The notes: a model not told the origin generated them from the letters alone. A stretch of DNA of 64,000 nucleotides from Adiantum capillus-veneris (GCA_014529385.2 CM043945.1:94248612-94312611), one strand, 5' to 3'. Positions 10,576 to 22,865 are shown, numbered from the stretch's first letter. Program-made: numbers and translations.

Positions 10576-11418
10576 ACGTGCGTCCTAGCCACATTCCAAG
10601 ATAGGTGGTTCCCCTATTGTGTACCTCCATGACAAGGCTGTACTGCATAGTCTTGTCATAGAGGCCACCATGTCTGTTTTGCACATCCACCTCTCATTTG
10701 GTGCCCCCATAGAAGAGGGCTTTGCAAAGACCTTCAATCATGGACGAAGAAGCATGCCATCAAGCATGGACGAGTGGCTACAAGATTTTCTAATTGGAGG
10801 ACTGAAGAAGAGGAGACTGTAGAAGCACTCAAGGCATTCATCGAAGATCTACTGCCAGGTTGTAGTGTCAGCGATATCCAAGAGGGTAAGGTCCCCATCT
10901 CGCATTGCTCGTGCTAATTTCAAATCAAGATCATTAAGAGGGAGGGCTACAGAATGTCATCACAACTGTCAATCAAAGAATTCTATCAATGAGTGCCAAA
11001 AGGGGAAGTGAAGAAAGAATGCTGAGTTTTGCTTTTGAGAACTGCATCAGCACTCTCACATTAATGAGATTTTGTGTAGCACCAATGTTTTCTCTACAAC
11101 ATTCATAGAATAGTTTTTAACCACATCAACCACAAAGTCCAAGCCACAAAGCCTAAAGCATTTGGTGGAAGCAAGTGGGACTACGCTCTCTCTAGTCCTA
11201 GAGAGTTTAAGTGAAGTACGACCACCCAAGCATCACCGCTACATGCAAAATGGAAAGCCGATTGAGGTAGACTCTTGTCACCGAGCCTGTTTTGAACCCA
11301 ATATGGAGGATTATGTAGACTTCAACAAGAGGTAGAGGCCTATGGTGAAGGTGTCACCTTGTTAACACTTAAGGGATACAACTCTAGAACTTGGTAAAAG
11401 CCTTGCACTACACCCAAC
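10576..11418. other. No gene recognised upstream of the Tat element
   Basis: There is coding-like sequence around 10800-10880 (frame reading EEETVEALKAFIEDLLPG) but no domain. It may be the decayed leader or 5' gag of the element beginning at about 11758. No 5' LTR matching the sequence after 17400 was seen. Confidence 0.4.
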
Positions 11419-11634
11419 ATGAATAATAACAATAGGCCAGAAGTCTTTCCTTTTCATGTCTTGCAACACATGCATGTACACGTGTACATTGAGATGAAAA
11501 TATTCTACCATCAAAAGATTTGTTTCCTATTCGCAGAGATGCTTGATAGAATCCTTAGATCCCCATGTCCCATCATCTTGCCCATTCTTGATTACTACCA
11601 CTCTTTTAATGTAAGCATCTTTATTCTATTCTAG
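11419..11634 (+). repeat. Member of a dispersed repeat with a conserved 71-codon frame
   Basis: The frame ends SPCPIILPILDYYHSFNV then SIFILF and a stop. Two tandem copies on the other strand at 50729-51156 end in SPDPIILPLIDYKFSFDV and a more diverged version. Whether it is coding or only a conserved DNA repeat cannot be told. Confidence 0.45.
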
Positions 11635-11757
11635 CCTGGCGATCTTCTTACCTCCTGCTCAAGTTTTCCACCCATGTATAAACCTTTATAAATCACTAAA
11701 TCATTCCAGAAAAACAAAACAAAATTAGCAAAAAAAGATTTTGTTATTTTTGGCTCA

Positions 11758-12620
11758 TTGATTTACTACCATGGCAAGTGTCTCTTTTCCCATGTTTCTA
11801 GCAAGAAGGGAGCTGAAGACACCACCACGGATTTTCTGGATAACTTTGACATTGATTGTGTGGTTTCCAACAAGGATGACAATGCCTCACGACTACAAAT
11901 ATTTCCTCTATTGATGAAAGTAGAGACCAAGTTTTGGTACAATGCTTTGCCCCAAGCTACCAAGGATGCATGGGACTTATTACGTGTTGTCTTTGTGAAG
12001 AGGTTTGGTGGAGGGACAACCTCAGAAAAGTTACGAAAGCTACCGATAGAGTTAAAGCAGGGAAGTCTACTAGATGCCACTTACAAATCCAAGTTTGTGG
12101 ATTTGTGGGAGCGATGGGTTTACTCACTGGAGGAAGGTGAAGGAGTGCCTAATTTCTTGAAGAAGGACCATTTCATTGCTTGCCTGTGGTCGCCAATTAA
12201 AGAGAAGGTGAATTGGAAATTCCCTACAACGTATGAGTTGGCAGTGGAAGTAGCCCACCTTAAAGACAAGAAGGTATGCATGCAAGCAAGAGTCAACGAG
12301 TCAAAGGAGTCAATTCCAGTCCAGCTAACCCCAATAATTGCAACAACCGCTCAGAGAACCCAACCACAAGAGGAATTAGAAGAGCGATAAGACTTGTTGA
12401 GTCACATCACTACTCAGTTTGAGAATCTATTTGTGCATTTGGTGCAACAAGGTCATGCACACAATTGCAATCAAGAGCAAGGGAGAGGAAAATGAAGGCA
12501 AAACCAAGAATATCAATGCTATAATTGTGGGGAAGATGGCCATGGCATGTATTACCGCCCACACCCAAGGAGGTAAAATTTCAACAGAGGAGCCAGACAA
12601 AACTAGATTTCACCACTGAG
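11758..12620 (+). pseudogene. gag: gag of the plus-strand Tat-type element
   Basis: The frame 11758-12390 carries a retrotransposon gag core (KFWYNALPQATKDAWDLLRV, GSLLDATYKSKFVDLWERW) like the minus-strand paralogue. A zinc knuckle follows at about 12515-12560, reading CYNCGEDGHGMYYR. The last cysteine of the CX2CX4HX4C pattern has become arginine; the paralogue keeps all four residues. A stop at 12388 and a frame change separate the two parts. The capsid role is known for the family. The element copy is non-functional. Confidence 0.8.
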
Positions 12621-13179
12621 TGAAAGACCACCACCACCGAGGGCACCACAACAAGCATCACCTGTGAAAATCCTACAACCACCCATTCACCACATCCACC
12701 ACTGCCACAACCTCTCATTCCACCCTCACCCCCACCACTAGTCGGCAACCAGGAAGTAAGTGTCATTAGTCTTGAAGATAAGGGAAAGGAGAAAGTGGAG
12801 GAGGATATCAAGGGAGTGGGGAAAGGTAAGACCAAGGTTAAAGGGGTATATGTCATGGGGGTAAAGCGCGTTAGGCATGGTGAATCCTCCCAAAAGGAAG
12901 AAAAGATGAAAACTAAAGGGGAATCTAGCAAAAGGCCATCCAAGTCACGACAAAAAATTGACATTGTAGATTTCTCTTTGGGGGAATGTTCTAAACCATA
13001 TGATTTGGTTCAAGATGTTTCTGTGAAGGGCCTAAAAATCACCTGGTCCTAGCTACTCCACCTAGCACCTAGGCTGAGGAGACAATGGACAAAGATAGTT
13101 AGCACGAGACAACCAAAGCCAAAGATAGCTGGGGCTATCTTTGGGAGGAATCTAGATGACATCCTACGAGTGATGGATG

Positions 13180-13720
13180 CTCACATCAAAGGGAAACACA
13201 TCTCCAATATCTACATTGATGGTGGCACACAAATATGCATCATGAGTAAAAAATGATGCACCGTTTGGTTTTAGAGATGAGTAGTAGGCCGGCACCATGC
13301 CGAGCCAAAATGGCAAATAATGTAAAAGTTCATTGTGTTGGTGTTATGAAAGCAGCTAGGATAGAGGTGTTCAACACCGAGGTAGAAGTGGACATTCTTG
13401 TCATGCCACACAAGGGGGAGATCTATCCTATCATCCTAGGGAGGACTTGTCTTATGGCTATGAGATCTAAGCAGGACCGGGACACTGGCATAATCAAGAT
13501 GACGGATGCAAAATGGAAGCCAATACTTTATGGCATGAAGAGAGGTCAACAACATGACATGGATCTAGAAACCTACGGGGATGAGTTTTCTAGTAATGAC
13601 TCTTCAACCACTTCAAAGGAGGAGTCAACAATGACTGAAGAAATCGACAATAGCATTGAGCTGATGGGGGTCATTCTCAAGGACCCTAAGAAGATGAAGC
13701 AACCTGATGCATTATCATAA
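13180..13720 (+). pseudogene. Aspartic protease region of the plus-strand Tat-type element
   Basis: NIYIDGGTQICIMS at about 13205 is the D(S/G)G active-site loop with the aspartate kept. YPIILGRTCLMAM near 13425 is the downstream ILGR motif of plant gypsy proteases. An acidic Ser/Thr-rich linker follows, as in the paralogue. A stop separates the active site from the 13253-13720 frame. Confidence 0.75.
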
Positions 13721-13849
13721 AACTAAGGGGAGACACCAGGTATACAACCTCTGGTAGAAGCAAGTAAGCTACATTGAATGCTCTTTAGTGAGTTGTGTGG
13801 AATGGAGCGTGAAGATTATATTTTGATTCTACTTTTACCACATTGTTCA

Positions 13850-14810
13850 TTGATTAATATGATTCAGCATCACATTAAGATCATGGAGGGAAGTAAACCT
13901 GTAGTGTAGAAGCTAAGGCAACTAGGAGTAATTCAACAAGAGACCTTGCCCAAAGAGGTAAGGAAACTTCTAGAGGTAGGTTTCATCTATCTTGTTAAAG
14001 ACTAAGAGTAGGTTTATCTAGTTGTAGTCACACCAAAGAAGAATGGTAAGTGGAGGGTTTGTGTTAATTACAATCCCTTTAATGCATCCACAAAGAGGGA
14101 CAATTTTCCTCTTCCTTTTCAAGATGAAATTCTCAATGAGGTAGCAGTACATGAGTTCTACACAATATGTGATGGCTACTCAGGCTACTTCCAAAGTAGA
14201 ATCACTGAAGAAGATCAAAAGAACACAACCTTCATCACACCATGGGGATGTTTTGTTTATAGAGTAATGCCTTTTGGTCTCACCAATGCTCCAACCACCC
14301 TCAGTGCTATGTGACATTTGTTTTTCAGCCCTTCTTTGGAAAATCATTTTATGTTTTTCTTGATGACTTTTGTATCTATAGCTCTCACTCTCTTCCTTTG
14401 TAGAAATTTTATGAAGGTCTACCTAGGCTGCAAGCTTTGGGTGGCCAACTCAACGTGGAGAAATGCCACATTGGTGAAACCAAAGTTAATCTTCTTGGAC
14501 ATGTGATCTCTGCCAAGGGCATTGAAGTTGACCCAAGCAAGGTTCAAGCCTTGGTGTCTTTGACCTCTCCCACCAAAACAAAGTGATTGGTCTCTTTTCT
14601 TCAAAAGGTGAGGTATTTGAGTAGATTCATTCACCTGCTCTCTGAAGTGGTTCTCCCTTTACAACAAGTTACCCATCAAGAGATATTCACATGGAGTGAA
14701 GAAAATGAGCAGTATTTTAATGAGGTAAAACATATTCTAGCCTCACTTCCCACCATTGCACCTCCAAAGTGGGGCGATCCATTTTATATAAGCCCTAGTG
14801 TGGGACAATG
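13850..14810 (+). pseudogene. pol: Reverse transcriptase of the plus-strand Tat-type element
   Basis: Readable motifs are KKNGKWRVCVNY, CDGYSGYFQ, VMPFGLTNAPTT and the catalytic FLDDFCIYS at about 14360. After these come the thumb and connection (LGHVISAKGIEVDPSK, FLQKVRYLSRFIHLLSE). The frame is broken by stops at 14311, 14504 and 14583 among others. It aligns throughout with the minus-strand element at 28068-29256. Confidence 0.85.
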
Positions 14811-15605
14811 ACACACTTGGGGCGGCATTGATGCAAAAGGATCCTCAAACTTCTTTCATGCATCCTATCTACTTCTTTACTCGCATGATGACTCGATCAG
14901 AAAAGGGAGACACGGCAATGGAGCACATGGTGCTTGCATTAATGTTTTCTACCACCGAAGTTCTCTCTTATTTATTGTCTAGACTATTCATAATCTTAAC
15001 AATGGAAGAAATGTTTCCTTATGTAATGCAGCACATGGATGTTTCCTCTAGGATTTCCAAATGGCTTACAAGGTTGCAAGAGTTTGACTACACAATGCAA
15101 GTGGAGAGCTCCGCAAGAGCCAGTCTAGAAGGTATTCTCACTCATCGCCACTATGAAAAGAAGCCGAAGATCAAGACAAGTGACAAAGAAGTAACACACG
15201 TGTTGGAAGTCCCTAAGAGAGGGCTCACTCTCTTTTCTTTGATGGAGCCTATAAGAGAACAATGGACAAAGCTGCATGCATTTTCGTCTTCAATGAACAA
15301 AGGGAAAAGTTATTCTCCATTGGGCATCTCTTGGGTTTCCACTCCAACAATGAAGTATAATATGCAGCCTTAACTCTTGGGTTAGAGTGGTTTGTGAAAC
15401 AAGGTGTCCAACGATTGAATGTATTTGGTGATTCCATGCTTTTAATAAAACAAATACAAGGAACTTGAGCTTGTAAAAATCATAGCTTGCTAGGCCATTT
15501 GCACCAAGTTACGAAAACTTTAGGGAAGTTTAAAGCTGTACAATTACATCATGTCCCTCGAGCATAAAATCAAGAAGCAGATGCTCTAAATAGAGAGAAG
15601 CTACA
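14811..15605 (+). pseudogene. pol: Two RNase H domains of the plus-strand Tat-type element
   Basis: The first RNase H is in the frame 14798-15373 (HPIYFFTRMMTRSEKG, HMVLALMFSTTEVLSYLL, SSRISKWLTRLQEFDY). The second starts near 15225 and reads NNEV*YAALTLGLEWFV, FGDSMLLIKQIQGT and LHHVPRA*NQEADAL. This corresponds to the archaeal-type RNase H, with NNEAEY and GDS motifs, in the minus-strand copy. Confidence 0.75.
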
Positions 15606-17140
15606 AGATTTTCCAGTGGTGGGTGCTATCAAGTTGAAGCTGTCTCTCTTACAAGGTAGAGATGCTATGCCTGACATCATGAGTTTCTTGGACACAGAAG
15701 AGTGTCCTAAAGATCTTACTAAGGGCCAAAAGCAGCGGCTTGTGCGCAAGGCAGCAAAATACCGCCTTTTTAATGACGACCTATATTACAAGGGTAAGGA
15801 TCAAATTCTTAGGCTTTTACCTCTCTCTAGAGAGATCACAAAAATAATTTCAAGTTGCCTTGATGGTGTTTGTGGAGTGATCTTTGCACTTGACATCACC
15901 AATAGGAAGGTTCTAAAAGCCGGGTTTTTGTGGCCTAGTTTACAGAGAGATGCTGGTATGATCCACAGACTCCTATAATATCTTATGGACCATTTGAGAA
16001 ATGGGTAATTGATGCCATTGGGCCTCTTCCAAGGAGACAATCATGTAAATTGTATATCATCATGGGTGTGGACTACATGACCAGGTGGATTGAAGCAGTT
16101 GCTACCACCCAGATTATAGCTAAGGAAGTGGCTAAGTTTTTATTTGAGAACATTTGTTGCCATTTTGAAACTCCTCTTGAAATAATTTTTGATAGGGTAC
16201 CAGTTTTTAGAGGAGACCTGGTAGGAGAGTTGATGGAGAAGCTGGGTTTCTCACAACAACACTCAACTCCCTACTACCCACGATGCAACGGTTTGGTGGA
16301 GAAGGTAAATGGTATGACTTGCAAGATCATCACTAAACATGTAAAATAATCACAAAAGTGACTGGGACAATCATCTTATGGCTTCACTTGAGCTTATCAC
16401 ACTTCATTTCGCACATCCCTTGGGTTCATGCCATATCACTTGGTGTATGGTAAGGAGGCTATTTTACCCATTGAAGTGGCTTAAAGCATGTTTAGGTGGT
16501 ACCACTTTTTGCATCTTTTGGTGTTACCACTTGCAAAAAGTGGGGACCGGTAAAATTTTCAAAAACTTACTTAAAATTTGGCGCTCCATATGCTTTTAGA
16601 TTCTCCTTAAGAAGAGCTATCTATTAATATAATATGATAGGTGATATTTTATATGAAGTGAGAATGGGGGTCCCAAAGTACTAATTGAAATAGTGTCCAA
16701 GACACCCAAAAGTGGTACGACCTATATATGTTTTGACCCAAGTACAATTGGCTAGTCTTAGGGTGCTATCTAGGTTGATGGAATGCCTCATCTTCACAAC
16801 CATATTCTTGATCTAGAGAGGCTTCAACTAGATGAGAAGATGTTATTAACTATTATGCAGCACAGACAGAGCAATGTCGACTTACATTCAACAAGGGATT
16901 TAGAGAAAAAAGTTTCAAGAAAGATATGTTGGTCCTAAGATATGATAATAGGTTTGACACTAGGAAGGATAAAAAGTTTTCACCCAGATGGGAGGGGCCA
17001 TTCGTCATTAGAAAGAACTACAACAATGGCAGTTACTGATTGATGGATATAGATGGTATGCTCCACAGAACACGTTGAGGCAGTCCAGGGCGTGCAACAA
17101 GAAGAGTGGCCTCTAAGCACCCTTCTAGGCTCCCATGTTG
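15606..17140 (+). pseudogene. pol: Integrase of the plus-strand Tat-type element, interrupted by a MITE
   Basis: The N-terminal part (15616-15978) has lost the zinc-binding histidines. The catalytic core includes VIDAIGPLP, VDYMTRWIEAVA, a damaged second Asp block (IIFDRVPVF) and YYPRCNGLVEKVNG with the Glu. LPIEVA at about 16480 is cut by the MITE and resumes with QLASLRVLSRL near 16750. The C-terminal domain RYDNRFDTRKDKKFSPRWEG and GSY*LMDIDG follows. Confidence 0.8.
16495..16722. mobile_element. 228-bp MITE inserted in the integrase
   Basis: Ends GGTGGTACCACTTTT and AAAAGTGGTACGACC are inverted repeats with one mismatch. TA lies on both sides. An inner palindrome repeats the end motif (TGCAAAAAGTGGGGACC). 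Integrase reading resumes beyond it. TA duplication is what Tc1/mariner-type MITEs leave, but the superfamily is not proven. Confidence 0.7.
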
Positions 17141-17248
17141 CTTAATTGGGTTGGGATTGAAAACAACAACAAACACACACACAAATCCAAAACCTAACCC
17201 TACACAAATTTGGGGCACCACCTAGTCTGGATGCGAACTAGAACGCGT

Positions 17249-17250
<2 letters not shown>

Positions 17251-17320
<70 letters not shown>
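17251..17320. repeat. (AG)35 microsatellite at the polypurine position
   Basis: Thirty-five uninterrupted AG units lie between the integrase end and the LTR-like sequence, where the element's polypurine tract is expected. Another purine tract (AGAGAGAGAAGGGGGAGGG) stands at about 17383. Confidence 0.9.
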
Positions 17321-17322
<2 letters not shown>

Positions 17323-17403
17323 CTCGGGATGCTTTGAAATGTATCGGTAGTGATTAAGCGAACACAATTATATATGTAATAAAGAGAGAGAAGGGGGAGG
17401 GCG

Positions 17404-18970
17404 TGCTTGTTGCATTAATACCTTCTTACAAATCTGTCACGACCAATCAAAGTGAGATTAGTATTTTTCCAACATAGATTGAGTAAATTACACCACAACA
17501 CATCACAAGAAAATACACCCCAATCACTGTCTTAAGGCCAGGGGAGTCCTCTCCACCCTATCGCCCTCTTACAGTATGTGGGATTTATGGCTAAATTGAT
17601 GACAGCACCCAGAGACAAGCTATCAAGAACTTAAATAAAACACAGAGACACTTACACATCATTTTTGTCCATGACTTCATGTTGGAAGAGAGACAAAGTA
17701 TCCATGCTTAGTCCAAATCCACCCTCCTTGATTCAGCAAATGTTGGGCTTACAATAGTAGGAGAAATGATAGATTTCCTATCCTCAATTGAATGATCACT
17801 CTCTCTTACAATGGCATAGAGCTCCCTTGCTAATCACCCCTAATATAACACATGCATATGCATAAGCCAATGAGCTTCCACTCAAGAGCTCTTTCTCAAG
17901 AGGTTGAGCTTGGCTTCTCAAGCTATATCATAGTGCTCTTGCTTATGGCTCCCCTCTTTTGTGCTAGCTACACCCTCCTTTTATAGAAATTTTGAGGGCT
18001 AGGGTTATTCCTCTAACCATGGTTGGGTTAGATTTTCAGCACTTATCTAATTTCTTTTGCTTAGAAATATCAAGAAGTTGGTGGGGATAGATGAAGAAAA
18101 GAGAGAGGAGAGAAGTGGAGGTGATAGGACTTTTCATAGTAGGTTAGTGTTAGTATTTTTATTGATTTACAAATGGAATTGGATATTTACAATGGGAGTA
18201 TCCATGTTGGATACAAATAAGGAAGAAAAAACTCTTAATAGGTAAGAAAATATGGATTTCTTACAATGTTGATGCTCCAAGTGTCTTGAGTGGGGTCAAT
18301 TTTGACGCTTTTTGACGGTCCACTAGCTTTGACGGTACGTTTTTTCTCCACTCTTGACCTTCCTTGGGAGCCAAGGTAATTGAATGTGAGTAATCAATTA
18401 TCATGATCCTGTCTTTCAAGAGAAGAGGCTGAATTTTGTGGTTTTGTTGATAGATATGGGTAATATGGAGGAGGAAAAATGAGACTAGGTGGTCAATTTT
18501 GGAATGGAAGTGTGTGTAGGAGACATGAGTTCACCATGGTTTCTCTTATTCTTCAAGGTTGAGAAGAAGGTGAGTAGGGTGTAGAGAGGAGTGGTGAGAG
18601 AGGTGGAGATGATGAGTGGAGAAGTGTGTGTGAAAGAGAAAAATGATAAAGTGGAAGAGGGAGTGCGGCTGCATAGCATGGGCAAACTGGGGTCCACCAA
18701 TAATATCATAGCTCACAGCTCGTAGCTCAAAAAAATATGACAGAATTTGAGGCAAAATTTCAGCCCACGAGCTACAATGTTTGTTTGTATCAACTTTTCA
18801 AATTCAAAGAGCAAGTGACCTTTAAAAATTCAGCAAAACAACTATCTTTTCCCACTGCACAAAGTCCTTGTGGGGTCCTTCTTTGGATGATTCTTTGGAA
18901 TGCCTCCAAGAGTGAGCCCTCCATAGTGCATGTATGCATGCCACATACCCTTGACCTTATTTGGTAGGTC
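17404..18970 (+). repeat. LTR-like sequence, probable 3' LTR of the plus-strand Tat-type element
   Basis: It starts TGCTTGTTGCATTAATACC directly after a purine tract. A CCTTTTATAG box lies at about 17977. The segment from 18671 (GGGCAAACTGGGGTCCA, then GAGCTACAATGTTT) matches 51808-51910 upstream of the primer site at 52533, in the same orientation. The latter is a likely LTR. The 3' border is uncertain and other insertions may lie inside. Confidence 0.4.
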
Positions 18971-19672
18971 TATAATTGAAGATATTGTTGAGATTATGAT
19001 ATAAATGAATAGTACAACTAAGGAAATCAAATATTGAGGGGTCTAAAAAAATATGTATATAAATAATATAGGTGGAAAAAATATAAAGGGGTCAAAATAA
19101 ATCTCTCTCATTATAATCTACCATAAAAAGATGAATATTTTTTGCATTCTAATTTATGAGAGTAATAGAGAATAGATGTAGGAAGGAAAAAATCACAATA
19201 GTGAAAAAATATACACATAAATAAAACTAGCTTTTTTGGATTTTTGTTGGGATGGAGTTACACCAAAAATAAGAGAAGCTTGCATGAAATTATTTCTTTA
19301 TGGAATAAAGAGTATGCAAAATGGTAAGAAAAATTGTGGTAATGGTGAGTCAATGTACATAGCATAAATAACACACACGTAAGTAGAAATATTTAAATAA
19401 ATACCAAAATAATTATGAAAATCCCTTATATTTAGACCCTATGTACAATGAAATATTTACACACAAAGAGGCCATAATATACCTTTTTTAATTGTTTTTT
19501 TATTTTTTTGGCTCAACTAGCCCAGTGACTAGCTAATTGATGTTTTTTTAGAAAATATGTCACACACGCCTATGTACAGTAAAATTGTAGGGATAGCCAC
19601 AATGTTTGGGTGATTTTGGTAGGGTGAGGTAGCTCACTTTGGCAATTTGGATAGCCAAAAAATGACTATCAT
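18971..19672 (-). repeat. 3' LTR of the minus-strand Tat-type element (left border unclear)
   Basis: On the minus strand a polypurine tract (CCGGGGGGAGGGC, 19688-19676) lies after the integrase, and a TGATAGTC start follows at about 19673. The LTR continues leftward, but its end against the neighbouring plus-strand repeat could not be fixed because the matching 5' LTR is missing. Confidence 0.5.
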
Positions 19673-19699
19673 TAGCCCTCCCCCCGGATGATAGTATAT

Positions 19700-19958
19700 T
19701 CATGTACCATCATAGAGCATCTTTTCCAAAGAGAGTGCTTCAGAGTCCTTGATGAGATATTCATTGTTTGGCCCCTTGGCATTTTGGCTCGAGTTACACT
19801 CATGCTTCATGGAACAATACTTACATGAGATAGTTGCCCTTTGACAGATCTTTGGTAGATCCTTTGGTAGAAGGTGACTCAAATAGGGCTTCAAGCGATA
19901 ACCATTTACCTTCCTAGAGTGCTCTTTCCCATTCAAGTCCATAAGTTGATAGTAACTT
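19700..19958 (-). pseudogene. pol: Integrase C-terminus, 3' part, of the minus-strand Tat-type element
   Basis: The frame YYQLMDLNGKEHSRKVNG then YRLKPYLSHLL is the classic end of plant gypsy integrases. It continues directly from KAFNSI at 25877-25900 once the nested element and one copy of the 5-bp duplication are removed. Confidence 0.85.
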
Positions 19959-20128
19959 TGTCAGGACAAGGGTCCTGTACCCTAAGAACTAGGATGGTCA
20001 TGGACTACGGCCAAGGGTCGGGCTAGACAGTGGACAGGGGATCCGTCTAGGGCAAGGGGCTAGGAGCCCGCCTATATAAAGGAAGGTTGGGAGGAGGATC
20101 TTCAGTCTAGTTTCCCCTAGTTCTTACA
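19959..20128 (+). repeat. 5' LTR of the chromovirus
   Basis: 170 bp, TG..CA ends, with CTATATAAAG near 20077 as a TATA box. Short for a gypsy LTR. Confidence 0.95.
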
Positions 20129-20145
20129 CTGGTATGAGATCTTAG
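20129..20145 (+). promoter_or_regulatory. Primer binding site, initiator tRNA-Met type
   Basis: TGGTATGAGATC starts one base after the LTR. The usual plant site is TGGTATCAGAGC; two bases differ. Confidence 0.8.
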
Positions 20146-21117
20146 GTCTCTCTTCCACTCTCTCTCTAGGCGTGGTCACTTTTGGCTCCTAAAAATAGGG
20201 CCTTTAGGTGAGAACCGTGGTCTTTGTGAGGCTTTTCCAAAAATATATATATTTTTTCTAATTTGGGATGTCTTTCCCATTTTGGATACCATTGTGTGGT
20301 GCATGATTTCGGGAGGGCTTGGACTTGAACGAAGCGCCCTAGGGAGGAAGGGGAGAATCCAATACCTCGCGGCCGCTACCGGCCTGGGCAAGCCACACAC
20401 ATCATCCTCTTCATCGTGTTGTTGACGGCACGCTGCCTGTGTATTTTTTGCTTCAAAAAAATCCATCATATTCACATGGCAAGGCCATTGGACAAGCAAT
20501 TTTGAGCCTTGGCCATTTTAGGTGGCCCTTCCCCTAGGCAAGGCAGCACAAGGACGAGCCTTCGTGTGCGAGCAACTTACAAGCCATCTCGGCTTTTCCC
20601 TTGAGCTTCACGGCTTAAGGTTCAACTCAGTTATTGCAGGAAATTCCAGGAACCTACGTATTTTTACAATTGCGACGACTTCAAGTGGCGTTCAAGCAAC
20701 ATAATAGCCGAAGCTTTCAATAATTAAGCTTCTTCACAACGGTGACACTTCAACCATCTACACTGCATGATTTCAGTCATCTTTTGAACCACGGGCGATT
20801 GTGCGGAATTTTATTTGTACGCCACTGGTACAAATTCTTCTTTTTTCGACGGTTAGGTGCTACAATGCACAAGTGGAGTTAGCTATACTTTGCAAGTGCT
20901 ACCAAAATCAGGTATTTTTTTTTAGTACTTCTTTCACTGCACTGTGTAGCCATGGATTCGGATATCAACATGACATTCGATTTTGAGCAAAGTACTCTGA
21001 TCCCGCCAATGACAGCTCATAGTCAGATCCTCTCAAGGAGAGTACCCGCGACACAACGGCAGGAGAAGATACTTATGAATTGCTCGTATTCAAGAATTTC
21101 GTGCATTTCAGACACGC
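20146..21117 (+). other. Chromovirus leader
   Basis: About 970 bp between primer site and gag with only short frames. No separate gene was recognised. Confidence 0.6.
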
Positions 21118-22259
21118 ATGACAGTCATGGATGAAAATTTTAAGGCTTTAAATAAAAATGTTACTAAACTTTCCACATTAGTCATTCAATTAATGCAAAA
21201 ACAGACTAAGAGTACTACTGACATCCACATGCATGAGCACGTTGGAACACAAGGGCAAGGCCCAATTAATGAAACCCTGCATACTCTCACTTCCAAAGAG
21301 GTAGATGACTTGTTAAAAAACTTTAAACCACTAGTGTTCAAGGGCAAAGACCGGGACCACAATAAGGATGCAGTGAACATCTTTCTCAGTAAATGGGATG
21401 GAATTCACGCCTTACGGCGTACTCCGGATGCAGTAAGAGCTCTGCAAACGAGCTTAACTTTGGAAGGCAAGGCCTACAAATGGTGGATGTCTCTCAAGGA
21501 GAACAACATCATACCACAGAGTTGGGCAGCCTTTGAATCAATGTTTAGCAAGGAATTTTTGCCTACAAACGAGGCCGATCTAAATTGGACTGCTTGGGAC
21601 ACGTGTTCCATGCGCCAATATCCATCACTCCTTGAATATATCTCTCACTATTGGGACGTCATCCTCAAGTTGGAAGGCTTGGATACCTTCAACAAGTATG
21701 AGGGTTCATACAAGGGCTAACTCTAGAACTTAATAAGTATGTCAAGTCCCAGGACCCTAAAACACTTGAGGAAGCAATAGTGAAAGCACATATTCATGAT
21801 GACCCTGATGATAAGAAAACAAATAATAGTAGCGTGCCTGCTAGTATACATGGTAATACACGTACTCAGTACGGGCACAATAAAAGAAAATTTATAGTTG
21901 CTAATTCACATGCATCTAAAAAACCCAAGGGGTCCAGGGGTCCTCTCTCTCCTAAGGATTTTGATAAAGCCAAGAAAGAGAAGCTATGTTTTCAATGCTT
22001 AGGAAGAGGCCATGGCAAAAAGTATTGTCCCAAGGGGAAATCTGCTGCTCAAGGGAAGGAGAAAGCAGTGCACATGGTGCAACTACTTGCTCTTGAGTCT
22101 TCCTCCAAATTCTCCACAGTGGAAGTAACACACACTGAGGTGGTGTATGAATGCTCTCTCGCAGCTTCCATATGGCAGCAAACCTTTCGAACACATGAGT
22201 TAGTACGTATGCATGGATATCTGCAAGGGCACAAGGTGTGCGCACATCTTGGTAGATGA
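21118..22259 (+). pseudogene. gag: gag of the chromovirus
   Basis: The frame 21118-21720 carries the gag core (VDDLLKNFKPLVFKG, KAYKWWMSLKENN, WAAFESMFSKEFLP). A frameshift at about 21718 moves reading to 21721-22259, which holds the zinc knuckle CFQCLGRGHGKKYC, a complete CX2CX4HX4C. The product would form the capsid and bind RNA. Confidence 0.85.
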
Positions 22260-22865
22260 CAATGCTACTCACGATTTCATCAATTATGGATTGGTGAAAA
22301 GGCTCAAACTGCCTCAAACTCCGAGTATCCACCGCTACAAGGTAGCAATGATGAATGGACATGATACTAAAATATGGGATACTCAATGCCGAGCTGTTCC
22401 ATTGGAAGTACAAGGGTACTCTACTTGCTTGGATTTTCAAGTTATGAACATGGAAAGAGCTGATGTGGTTCTTGGTAGGGAGTGCTTGCATAGCCTAGGA
22501 TCATCACTGAAGCGTAGCTATGAGCACAACAGTTTGATGTTTGATTCCCATGGCACACATGTATTGTTGTTCAGAGAAAAGGATATACCTTCATCACCAC
22601 TAATTTATAATTCCGAGCTTATGCAGCTCATTTATGATAATGAAATAGAACAGGTTTCCTTCTGTTACTCACTGTCTCATTTTCTTTCTAACATTGAGTC
22701 TGTTGAACATTCCTCAATGCCGCATGCTTCTATGTCCTCTCTTCCACCAATGGCTAATTCTACACAAGCAAACGTTGCTAATCAATTACAAAAATTATTA
22801 AAGGAATTTCAAGATGTCTTTCCTAATGATTTGCCATCAGGTTTACTGTTGACACGCTCAGTAAC
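22213..22865 (+). pseudogene. pol: Protease of the chromovirus
   Basis: HILVDDNATHDFINYGLVKR is the active-site region; the usual DSGAT reads DDNAT, so Ser-Gly is lost. VVLGRECLHSLGS is the downstream motif. The frame ends at 22867, just overlapping the RT frame. Confidence 0.8.

Larger units (their letters stand above)
11758..17320 (+). mobile_element. Decayed Ty3/gypsy element, Tat-type with two RNase H domains
   Basis: The order gag, zinc knuckle, protease, reverse transcriptase, RNase H, second (archaeal-type) RNase H, integrase is readable through many stops and shifts. It closely resembles the minus-strand element at 19673-30627. The second RNase H is the hallmark of the Tat lineage. 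A MITE lies in the integrase and a GA microsatellite stands where the polypurine tract should be. No 5' LTR was identified. Confidence 0.85.

Noticed and set aside
10130-10620. Possible solo LTR with CTATAAAAG and TGTAAATAAA
   Set aside because: No second copy, primer site or polypurine tract was found; noted only as LTR-like.
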